Source: a virus. From it: a stretch of DNA of 64,000 nucleotides. The stretch lies in the IMG/VR virus record IMGVR_UViG_3300009104_002192, positions 78,349 through 142,348 of that record, one strand, 5' to 3'. A program made the position numbers and the translations under genes. Positions 17,340-28,300 of the stretch are shown here, one piece after another. Position 1 is the stretch's first letter. Each line of letters starts with the position of its first letter. Under the pieces are notes generated by a model that saw nothing but the letters and a program-made list of their open reading frames with translations, was not told the DNA's origin and did not search any database.

Positions 17340-18251
17340 ATGAGGATATTAAACGAGTTCTTTCTCGAGAAAGAGGAAAACGTTGAGGAAGTAGAGACAT
17401 CTACCAACGAAAAAGGCGAAGAGATAAAAACTACTAAGTCTGTAAAAAAGCCTGTAAAAAAAACCTTCGTAGTTAAAAAACCAAATCGTTCTCTATACGA
17501 TGAGGCAGAATTATTTTATGGCGTCAAGCTTTCTGAAGGTATCAAAGCGGGTCTTTTAACCCGAGCTCTCTTAGCTAAAAGGTTTAATAACGATGGCGGG
17601 ATTCTTAGCGAAAACGAAAAAGATAAATTTGCTACTCTTTACATGGGTCTTTTTGAAAAACAAGCCAAGCTTCAAAAATTGGAAATGAAAGTAGCTAAGG
17701 ATTTAACAGATAAAGAAAAGAAAGAAAAAGAAAAAATCATTGAAGAGTTAGGCGCGTCTAGGGAAGAAATACAAGAGTTTGAGATGGCTCAAGCGAGCTT
17801 ATTTGATCAAACGGCAGAAAATAGAGCCCGTAATAAAACTATTCTTTGGTGGGTATTACAATTGTCTTATGAAAAAGATGGGGATAATTACATAGAGGTC
17901 TTTTCCGGAGACAGTTACGAAGATAAAGTAGCTGAATATGATCGCTATGAAGATCAGGAAGACGACTTCCTAGATGAAATGCTAAAGAAGCTTTCTTATG
18001 TTGTTAGTTTTTGGTTTGTAACCAAGGCTGATACAAAAGAAGAGTTAGACGTTTTATTAAATACTGCTGACGAAGAAGAGATCACAGGGGAGCCTTCTCA
18101 AGAAAAACCTGAAGAAAAACCTGAAGAAAAACCTAAAGAAAAACCTAAAGAAGAGCTTGAAGAAAAGACTAAAGAAAAACCCGTAAAAAAAACAAATCGG
18201 ACAAAAAAAGTTGATAACGATAAGTCCAAAGTTGAAAAAGAAGAAAAATAA
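17340..18251 (+). CDS. Probable tail assembly chaperone
   Basis: 303 residues. The core (about 50-230) includes LYDEAELFYGVKLSEGIKAG, LLTRALLAKRFNNDGG and ENRARNKTILWWVLQLSY, patterns I associate with the gene just upstream of the tape measure in marine phages. Both ends are Lys/Glu-rich and disordered; the C-terminus carries EEKP/KEKP repeats encoded by a 12-bp DNA repeat (about 18100-18165). A chaperone that keeps the huge tape measure soluble is the natural role. It has AAAAGGA before ATG and is followed by a terminator. I found no sign of the lambda G/GT frameshift (see rejected items). Confidence 0.55.
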   Translation: MRILNEFFLEKEENVEEVETSTNEKGEEIKTTKSVKKPVKKTFVVKKPNRSLYDEAELFYGVKLSEGIKAGLLTRALLAKRFNNDGGILSENEKDKFATLYMGLFEKQAKLQKLEMKVAKDLTDKEKKEKEKIIEELGASREEIQEFEMAQASLFDQTAENRARNKTILWWVLQLSYEKDGDNYIEVFSGDSYEDKVAEYDRYEDQEDDFLDEMLKKLSYVVSFWFVTKADTKEELDVLLNTADEEEITGEPSQEKPEEKPEEKPKEKPKEELEEKTKEKPVKKTNRTKKVDNDKSKVEKEEK

Positions 18252-18265
18252 AAATTGATCTTCTT

Positions 18266-18297
18266 AGCCCCACCCGAAAGGTGGGGCTTATTTTTTT
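18266..18297 (+). terminator. Rho-independent terminator after tail chaperone
   Basis: A nine-pair perfect stem (18266-18274 with 18280-18288, loop CGAAA) is followed by a T-rich tail to 18297. The next gene starts only 5 bp later, at 18302, and the only Shine-Dalgarno-like stretch before it (GGTGGGG) is inside the stem. Confidence 0.92.
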
Positions 18298-18301
18298 ATA
18301 A

Positions 18302-19345
18302 ATGAAGAAGCCTGTAAAGAAATTAACCAAGAATAAGCTAAAAGGTTTATATTTAAACGTATTAAAAGGATATACTGTTTGTGAGAAAACGGAGAATCTT
18401 AATGAGTTTTATATTAAACATTTAGATATTCATTCTTCTACGGACATTGATGAAGCTCACGATTCTCATTTCGACAGAGCTAAAAAAAAGGGCTTACCCA
18501 CGGAGGAAGACCAGCTCAAGTATTTAGACAAAGAAGAGCTATGGACAAACAAAGAAGAAATGGAGCTGCAAAATCAAGAGGAAATGATCAAGAGGCTTCG
18601 ACTTTCTAAAAGCAAAGTCATTCTTCAAGCTCAAATTAATTATTTCAATGAGGAGATAGAAAAAGAAACGATTATTCTTCACGAAAAGATAGATAAAAAA
18701 AACGATCTCATGGGGTTCACTGCTGAAGCTTATGCTAACAAAAAGATTAATGAGTTTTATATTTATAATACCTTATATAAGGACCCTGATCTAAAGCAAT
18801 TGTATTTCGAAAAAGAAGAGTTTGACTATATAAATTTTGAAAATTTCTCGAAGTTAATAGCTGCTTACAATGAAAATACAAAACATTATAATGCTTTAAA
18901 CCTGAAGAGAGTAGCTTTAAGCACGTTTTTTTTAAATTATTTTTACCTATGCGACGACAACCCTCAAATATTTTTTGGTAAACCTGTAATTGATTTAACT
19001 TATCATCAGGTAGAATTATTCGGATACGCTAGGCATTTCAAACATATGATGTCTGAAGCTAAGTCTAAACCGCCAGATGAATTTTATGACGACCCAGACA
19101 AGCTTATAGAATACGTAGAAGCGGGTAAAAATGCTGAATCTATAATCGAGAAAGCTCAATCACAAGGTAAGGACAATGCTGCAACCTCTATTGTTGGGGC
19201 GACCAAGGAAGATCTGAAAAGAATGGGTTTATCTGCCGGAAATCATGATGTGGGAGATGTAAATCTAAGCAAAGTGGCGTCTCAAAAAGACGGATCTTTA
19301 GACATGGATGACTTGATAAAAATCCACGAAAAGGGAAGTCTGTAA
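18302..19345 (+). CDS. Helical protein preceding tape measure, possible second chaperone
   Basis: 347 residues, charged and mostly helical (KSKVILQAQINYFNEEIEKE, FSKLIAAYNENTKHYNALNL), with a Gly/Asp-rich C-terminal tail. It lies directly upstream of the tape measure, where lambda-like phages encode the extended chaperone GT. Here it is a separate gene: an in-frame TAA immediately precedes its ATG. It starts 5 bp after a terminator and has no free Shine-Dalgarno, so its expression probably depends on partial read-through or initiation without a leader. Not recognised by family; role inferred from position. Confidence 0.45.
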   Translation: MKKPVKKLTKNKLKGLYLNVLKGYTVCEKTENLNEFYIKHLDIHSSTDIDEAHDSHFDRAKKKGLPTEEDQLKYLDKEELWTNKEEMELQNQEEMIKRLRLSKSKVILQAQINYFNEEIEKETIILHEKIDKKNDLMGFTAEAYANKKINEFYIYNTLYKDPDLKQLYFEKEEFDYINFENFSKLIAAYNENTKHYNALNLKRVALSTFFLNYFYLCDDNPQIFFGKPVIDLTYHQVELFGYARHFKHMMSEAKSKPPDEFYDDPDKLIEYVEAGKNAESIIEKAQSQGKDNAATSIVGATKEDLKRMGLSAGNHDVGDVNLSKVASQKDGSLDMDDLIKIHEKGSL

Positions 19346-19355
19346 GTGTAATTAC
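19346..19355 (+). promoter_or_regulatory. GTGTAATTAC element upstream of tape measure
   Basis: GTGTAATTAC begins at the last base of the preceding stop region and lies 39 bp before the tape measure ATG. It is the same ten bases as at 13345-13354. AAGGAATAAGGA supplies the ribosome site. Candidate late promoter element. Confidence 0.35.
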
Positions 19356-19394
19356 AGATAATATCCCTCGGGTATGTTTATCAAGGAATAAGGA

Positions 19395-22300
19395 ATGGCA
19401 GAATCCGCATCAGTAAGAGTAAGGGCAGAGTTAGACTCGCGCCCCGCAGAGAAAACCTTGGCCCGCTTTGTAAAAAAAGCGGAAAGTGTTGATGTAAGGC
19501 TGTCTTTAAAAGACAAGAACTTTACTCAGCCTCTCGGAAGAATTACCGGAGCCGCTGACGAGTTCAATAAATCTCTCGCTGCTTCGAACGCTCGCGTCGT
19601 AGCTTTCGCGGCCTCAGCTGGGTTAATGTATTCCGTCCAAAGAGCTTTAGTCTCTGTTACTAAATCAGCCATTGAGGTGGAGGCAGCCTTGGCTGATATC
19701 AATGTTATCCTTGGAGCTTCCTCTACAAATCTTGCTAAATTTGGAGATCAATTATTTAAAATAGCAGGGCAAACTGGTCAAGCTTTTCAAACAGTTACCG
19801 TGGCCGCTACTGAATTGGCTCGTCAGGGTTTATCGATGGAGGAAACCCTCAGGCGAACTAAAGATGCCATGATCCTGACTAGATTGGCCGGTATGGATGC
19901 GGCTTCAGCCGTAGACGCCTTAACGGCCTCAATCAACTCATTCAACAAAGCGGCTATCACGTCTACCGAAATAGTAAACAAAATGGCTACAGTCGATGCG
20001 GCCTTTGCGGTAAGTACAAACGATTTAGCGGACGCCTTAAAACGCGTAGGTAGTAGCGCTATTGACGCGGGAGTTAGTTTCGACCAGTTGATGGCTATGA
20101 CTACATCAGTGCAACAGATTACTGCTCGTGGTGGCGCAGTTATCGGTAACTCATTAAAGTCTATCTTCACCCGCATTCAAAGAACCGAGGTTTTGGATCA
20201 ACTGCAAATGTTGGGCGTGGCAGTAAGAGACATGAAAGGAAATACTTTACCAGCTATCCAAATCATGACCCAATTGGCTAAAACTATAGATAGTTTAAGC
20301 TCTGCTCAAAAAGCTAACATTACAGAATTAATGGGTGGCGTCTTCCAAATCAACGTAGTTAAAGCTGCTCTCGGTGATTTAGGTAAGGAATATTCTATTT
20401 ATCAAAACGCTTTAAAAGTTTCTACAGACGCAACCGACGCAGCGACTAAAAGAAATGAAAAGTTAAATGAAACTCTATCTGCTTTAGTAAATAAAACTTT
20501 CCAGAACGTTAAGAAAGCAGGCGCGGAGATCGGCAAATTAACTATCGCTCCAGCCTTGGAGGGGGTGCTAGATAAAGTAAATAGTGCGCTGGAAAAATTC
20601 GACCCGAAAGATTCAGAAAGCACTGGTAATAAAATTGCTCGAGGAATTCTGGAAGGCATAGGTAACTTCATTAAGGGACCCGGGTTAATTATTGGTTTAG
20701 CTGTCATAGGAAAACTTCTTCAACAATTCGGTAAATTTGCTAGCGACTCATTCAAAGAGTTCTTTAATATCAACGAAGCAGCGAAAAAAAGACTCGCTAT
20801 GGAGAAGTTTATTAATCAAGAACTATCTCACAACGAAGATTTAACACAAGCTATATTATCGGGAGAACTGAAAGTTGCTGATGCAGAAAAAATTATATTA
20901 AAAGGTTTAGAAGCTCGAGTTCTCCAGCAGGAGAAATTAAATAGGTTGATCAAGGAGGCTTCTTACGGGCTGAGCCGTAGAGGGGCTCATGCGGCATTGG
21001 TTGATCCGACAGAAGGAACTTACGCAGTTAAGCCTCCTAAAAGGTCTGGTGGCCATGTCCCGAATTTTTCTCAGATAGATATTCAGGCTTTAGTTAAAGA
21101 AGAGTTAACGTCTGCAAGCTATGCAAAATCAGGCACGAAAGCTGTAATTGATACCTTACCCGGTTTAGGACTCCATGTAAGAAATACCGAAGAGAGCATA
21201 TCTTACGCTCCGGGTATGAGGTCTCCTTTTATCAATCCCCCAATTGATAGTCCCGAAGGAAGAACTCATAGAGAAAAATCAATACGGCAGACTGGTATAG
21301 ACCCTTATCAATTATCATCGAGTTCAGGGCTTCCGGGTTTTGCCAAGGCTAACAAAAAAAAGCCTACCCCAAAAATAAAAGACTTAAGATCTAGTAATAA
21401 ATCAAAAGGCGTACTTCTCCCAGAGTTTGGCAGGAACGACACGAACTTAACGTTTCAATCAAGTCTAGCTCAAGTCTTTCCTGACACTAAGAGCCTAGAG
21501 AGGCAGAAATGGGCAGAAAAGGGCTTTACCGGTTTTAAGATGACTGGTGTAAAAGCTGCTAGATTAAGAGAAAAATCTTCAGCCTCTTTCGACACCTTGT
21601 TAGATTCCAATTTCGACCCCGCGATACAAGGCTTGGGTTCATCTATAGTAGGAACCAATAAGGGTAAACTTCCTAAAAAGACCACCGGAAAATTTTCTGA
21701 TTACTTTGATAAAAAAGCTTGGCCTCAAACTAAAGGTCGAATCTTCGAAGCGGCTTTAAATTATGTTGCAGTTAACATGTCTGCAAAAGCTCAAATGAAC
21801 AACAGGCTTGCAGAGATTAAAAATCTTACTGGAGGAGAAACTTGGGATTTCCCAGATATAAAAAATCAATTGGCGTCTTTATATAAGATTCAGCCGGCGG
21901 GGAACTGGGACGCTAAGTCGAACATTGACCAAGGGACTCAAGCCTCTATTATCAAGAAAACTTTGAATACTAAATATCAAGGTAAAACTATTCCAAATAA
22001 ATCTGCCGGATCTATTCCTAACTTCAGCCTAGGCCAAAAAGTTATGGGCATAAATACTATTCAGGCAAAAAACGCGATAGAAAGATTTAGATCTGGAGAA
22101 ATTTCGCAAGCGCAAGGATTAGTTACTCAGATTAATTCTTCCAGAAGTTTATCTTCAGCAGAAAAGAGCACATTGAAAGAGGAGATCAATGCTATTAGAC
22201 GTCAAAAGAAAAACGCAAAGAATCCTAAAGGCCTAACTATCGATGGGACTAATTTAGGGAGCATGCTAGTTCCAAGAGTCGGCTCTTCTCAGGGAACCGG

Positions 22301-25300
22301 TTTAGCTAAGCCTAAAATAGATAAAGACAATACCTTGCTCCGTCAATATCTTTCGAAAAATTACCAAGCGAAAACTGGATTAAATTTTGACAAGCTCCCT
22401 GAAGAAGCGAAAAAGAAAGTCATAAGCTCAACGAAAGCTTCATTTCCTGTTTTGGCTCCTTCTCGAGGCAACAACGTCAACATTGTCGATGATGTAGCCA
22501 CCGCGATAGAAAAAGAAACTAGAAGCTTCGTAGCAAGCATGAAAGGCGGGAGTGAAGCCAAAAAAGCAAACGTACTAAACAACTTAAGCACTCATCAGAG
22601 TAGTATCAGCTCCGCTGCTGGAGCAGTATTTGAGTCAGGAATTAAATCAGCTTTTGATTTAGAAATTGGGAAAACAAATGATAGGTTCGATGTCTCGACC
22701 TCTGCAGGTCTTAAGGAGGCTTTTCCAATTGAAACCCCTTATGGAGAATTTAAAATAGATGATAATAGCCCATTGAGACAAGACATGGCCGCAAAGATTT
22801 TGAGGCAAAAAATACAAATGGGTATAGCTTCCGGGGGGCATGTGCCAAACTTCGCATCTCCCCAATCTTTGACAACGCCGCCTCCGCCGTACACACGTGA
22901 AGAGACCGAGAGATTAATCAAGCTCTGGACCAGCGGCAAAGCAAATCGTTTTGATCCAAACGATTTGTGGGAATCCATGCCTAGGAACAGAAGAGGCCCC
23001 GAGGTAGACCCAATTACGGGGTTACCTGTAAGCCTCAAAAGTCCTACTCACTCAGCCCGTTTGCAAAGGGGCTATCAGGGGAATCCCGCCTTTGGGTTTG
23101 GACTCAGCCCTTGGTCCGGGGGGGCTGTCGAACCAAGAGTAAATCCGAGAACGGGCTTGCCTTATGCTGGGGGTTTTATTCCTAGTTTTAGCAAAAAAGA
23201 TACAAACAGAATGAGAGAGTCTAAACAGGCGGGAGTGCCTTATTCTCAGACTTACCTCAGCTTCGTTGATACGTCGAAATACGCTGGCCCTGTGATAGGG
23301 AACAGAAAGGATGAACCAACCTACCAAGCCCTGATAAAAGCCGTTAGAAGCCATCCTGACCCCAAGAATGCAGGTATGGCAGCGGGTGGATACATCCCGA
23401 GTTTTGCTGATGCTGCAGATGCCCCCGCCCCTCTACCGATAAAGAAGATGAATCTAGATGATCTTGGTTCTGAACCTCTGAAAAGGGTTAAAACGCTAGA
23501 GTCTAAATTGAAAGGCTTTGTAGCGAGGTTAGAAAAAATGAACGAAACTACGGGCGGCTTAAGCCCAGAAGTAAATGAAGCTGTAGAAGAAGCAAAAGGA
23601 GCCCTTTCATTTGTTCAGAAGACTGGGAAAAAGTTAGGAGAGCTTGGTGGTAAAATTCAAGAGCTAGAAGATGAACTGAAGCCGTTGGAAACTGATCTTG
23701 ACGAAGCTAACCTGTCAATTCAGGGAAGCAATACTCATCTTGAGGGCTTACGCGGCGAGCTTGAACAATTTAAAGCCGAGTTGGGTCAAACGGAAGACGG
23801 AGTAACTCTCGCGAGAGAAGATTTGAAAGCATCTAATAATGCTATATCAAGCTTACCCAATCTGGAGGATGGGTATAAAAATTTAAAAACAAAGGAAGAG
23901 GAAAAGCTCCAAGAACTAAGAGCCGCAGAACAAGCTGCTGGAAAACAAGAAAGAAAAAATCTGGTTAATAAGAGAGCTGTGATCCAAGGGGACTTTGACG
24001 AAGAGGGAATGCGCCACGGTCAACCTGATAGAGTGGGGTACACAAAAAGCGTTTTAGGAGAATTAGGAGCAAACGCTGGCCAAGCAGGAGGTAGGAGTTC
24101 GATAAAGACCTTAACGGAGGGGGTTGGAGCTAGCAAGACGGGTCAACTAGATTTAAAGGCTCAAGATGCTCTTGCGATAACTTTACAAAAGCAAAGAAAC
24201 GCCGCAATCATGGGGCAACATGACGAAGCACAGAAGATAGAAGATGAATTCAGGCTTACTCATAAAATCTCAGAAAAACATACGCATACCCAAGATGCTT
24301 TAGATAAAGTTTTTCAGAAAAATTTAGACGCCGGCACAACCATAGGTAACAAGGCCGAGGAAGAAGCAGCCCTGTGGGATAAAACAACACAAGCCAAGAA
24401 GGCTGAGTATGAGACTGCCAAAGACAAGACAAAATTAGCTGAAGGTGAATATAAAGAAGCGAAGAGGCTGAAGGGCTTGCGCGGTAAAAGAGAAAAAGCT
24501 TTAGATAAAGCAACAAGAGCGGAAGAGAAAGCGGCTGATCAGGTAACATTGACTAATCGTAAGATATCAGAAGGAAATCAAGAGCGGGATAAGCAAAAAC
24601 GTAAACAAAAAGATATAAATAATAAAATTGATAAAGTCAACAAGGAGTTGGATGATGAGGTAAAAGCACAGGCGGCAAAAACAAAAGAAGTTGAGGAAGG
24701 CGTAGATAAGGCAAAAAAAGTTAACGATTCCACGGGCAAAGTTGAGAAAGGACTACAAAAAGAAGCTGAGGGTCGTAAAAATCAAAGCTTCGGAGCAGGA
24801 TCATACAATCCGTGGTCTCAGCAAGGGAAAAGATATAAATCTCTAAAGGTTGCTGCTGGTGGAGATACGGATGCACTTGCCGCTCTTGGACTGACTCAAG
24901 GGCAAGCTCAGGGTGAATTAGCTGGAGCTAAAGAACAAAGACAACAAGCCATACAAGGTAAAGCTATGTTGGCTTCAATGGCGTTGCCGATGGTAACGAG
25001 CATGGCTGCTCAACATTTTGAAGAAGGTACTGAAGAAGGCGCGCGCGGCAAGGCGGGGGCGGAGGCAATCGGACAGGCAGGCTCTATGGCTGCTATGGGT
25101 GCGATGTTTGGACCTTGGGGTGCAGCTGCAGGTGCCGTTGTCGGAGCAACAATGGGGATTATAGACGTTTTAGGCAAGTGGGAAGATAAAACTTATGAAT
25201 TTAATACCGCTGCGGAAACAGCAGAGGAGAAATTGACTAAATTCAATAACGCTTCACAAACTTATTTAAAGTCTCTTACTGAATTCAACGAAGTAATGAC

Positions 25301-28300
25301 TTCTACATCTGGTGAAATTGACGGAAATAAAGCTGACAAATTTAGAAAAAATCTTAGCGAAGCTTTACTAAGTATTCCAAGTGAATACAGATTCCAACTT
25401 AGCAAGGCTCAAGGTAATGTAGAAAGGATTCAAGAGATCTTTGCAGAAATTCAAGCAGACTTGCAAAGAGACGCGAATACCAGAAGAGCTCAAGCGGACT
25501 TAGCCACAGAGATAGAAGAAAGAATACCTAGAGGCAAAGGGAAGATGTTTAAAGGAAAGGAGAGTGATAGCGATCAGAAAAAAGTTTTCGAAATGATCAA
25601 GAGTACTTTAGACATGAGTAGGTTTTACGGAGAGGAAGGGGAAAAGCTCGGAGCTAAATTAAGAAACGCTTCTAAAAAAATAGCTAGCGATTTTAGTGGC
25701 TTTAAGGCCGTTTTAAAAGAGGCTGGCGCAGACGCAAAAACCTTAGAATTGCTAGACGATATGCTTGAAGGTGGCGCGTCGAATATAACGCTGTTAGGTG
25801 ATGAATTTGAAAACTTTGGTTCAGACGCCGCTCTCGCTTCTAGAGCAGGAGATAATTTAACCTCTTCAATACTCGCTTATAGAAGAAGAATGGAGGCGGT
25901 CAAAGAAGAACAGGATAGATGGAACTCTATAATGGACGAATCTAAAGAACGAGTTAAAAGACTCGCGTCTGTATTGCTCGACAGATTAAAATTCATAGAC
26001 AACATGAGGAATCAGCGGGCCGCCCATGCTAGAGGCATGGCCATGACCGAAATAAAAGGCAGACAACAGGTAGCTCAACCGTTTATAGATAATATACAAA
26101 AGGTAGACTTAGGAGCTTCGGTTCAACGAGCCGATATGCAAAATAAACAGGTGAACTCTTTAGAAAAACTTAATAGCTCTATTAAGATAGGTTTAATCGG
26201 CACTATAAATGATAAATTTGAAAAACTAACGACTTCTACTGAAAGGATAACTGAAAACGCAAGTGAAGACCAGAACCTTACAAATAACGAGCTACAAAAA
26301 CAAAATAAAACTTTAACAGGATACAGAGACGCTTTAATTAAAGCTGTAACGTCAGCTTCAGGTGGCGGGGACACGTTTCACGAAATAGCCGCCTCAATGA
26401 AAGAAATCATAAAGAAAGCAGAAGTAACGGGTTCTGCGCGCGCCGCATTGGAAAGCGATTTATTAGCCGTCGTAGAAAAAGGAAATCATGACTTGGCGTT
26501 AATGAGTGATGCTCACAAGAATGAACTAGAAACACAAAGACTAAGCGCTCAGTACCAAAAAGAGACTGCTATAAACACAAAGCAAATGGCCCAATTAGGA
26601 ACTATTGGAGGAATGATGGCCGGGCCAGACTTTTCAAAGATTAATAAAGTGTTTGAAGATGCAGCTTTAAGCTCTTTTAGAGCAAACTCTGATCAAGAAG
26701 GAAGCAGGAGCTCTCTAAATATCTTAGATTTATTAAGAAATTTTGCTGGAACATCAGGAGCAGCTTTACCGGCTTCAATGAGAGCAAACGCTGTGGAGGG
26801 GGTAAAAAGTAACCTTTCCACTAAAGTAGCTAGAATCCGATCAGGTATGGAAAGTACCGGGCAAATGACTCCGGAGCTACAAGAAGAACTTGACCAGTTA
26901 AATAATAACCTAGACGAAATAGCAGAAACTAAAGTCGCCGCCCAGCTAAAAGATGTTCCGACTCACTTGCAAACCATTGCGGACAAAATTAGCAGTCTAA
27001 CAGATAAAACCGTAAATGAAGCCTCTATGGAGCAAGCTGTTGCGGCGGCACTAACATCGGTCATGGGCGGTTCTTCTAAGCATATAGTTGATCCTTTAGT
27101 AAGAATAGAATCTATACTTAACTTCCAGAGGGGAATTAACGAAATTAAACAAGTACAGAACAACGTAGCTGATGCGTTAAAGGCTCAACAACAACTAGCT
27201 GGAAATATAGAAACGAGTATGAGTGAAGTGGGAAGTATGGCGATAGACTTGGCTAAGAATGTACCCGACTCTATTTTAGACGCCACTGTAGGAATGAATA
27301 TTAAACAAATTCGAGGTCTTATAGATAACGAAGGACAAGGTTTTACGCAAGATGCGGAGGGGCTTGCTAAACAGAAAGGTGCCCTTCAGAAGTTAATGAA
27401 CGTGGTGATCAAGTTAGACGGCACAATAACGAGGGGTAAGGTTTTCGATACTGACTGGGGGCTAAATTCGCCCGATCTTGTCGCTGAAAGGGAGGACGCT
27501 AAAATTATAGGTGGAAATACAAGTGCGATAAGTAGAACGGGGCAAGGGTCGATGCTTCATAAACAGATAGTAGATTTAAAGGCGAATCAAGAGAAGTTTG
27601 AAAGTGACACGCGTTCAGGTAAGTATGACGAAGCCTTTAATGAGGGGATGAACCTTACAAAAATATCAGCTCTGAAACGGCACATGTACGGCGCGGGCCC
27701 CATATCGGATGTCATCAGGATTACGAAGGAGCATTTAAGGATGAACAAAGAGTTCGGGTTTAAAGGGCCGGGAGAGGGACCCCGAGTCGATCATCAGCTT
27801 ATCGAGAAATTTATTAATAAACTTGTAACATCCTCGGCTTCACTAAAGGGCGATGAGAAACTCGATTTCGGTGCCGTATGGGGTTTACTAAGGGAAGCAG
27901 ATCAGGAATGGGTAAATCAAAAAGGTCCAAGATACGGGATGGCTTTTAATCAGAGTGACGGAGGGAACCTCACTAATCAAAAGAAGGTTGTAAATGCTGC
28001 GCTGCTGGCTTTAGCTACGTATGCTGAGAATCAGAAGTCTGGAGCTAGCATAGATCACTCTGGGTCGTGGTCAGATCAATCTGGGCGAAGGAAGACGGTA
28101 AGGGAAGAAGTAAGAAATCAAATGAACGCGACCATGCAAGGACTTCAGCAGAGAGCCGATGATCCGCTACAAACGGGTAGAAAACATCAAGTGCTACCCA
28201 CTTTCGATCAATTAACGGGAGAGGGGGGGTTGCTAGATAAGCAACTAGTTAAGAACCAAGAAGTGGAAAGTGCTCAAGCGGAAATGCGCAGATTAATGGC

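Noticed and set aside
17340-18310. Programmed frameshift joining the two chaperone-like genes as in lambda G/GT
   Set aside because: The second frame is closed by TAA at 18299-18301 immediately before its ATG, and a terminator stands between the genes, so no fusion product is possible by a single shift.
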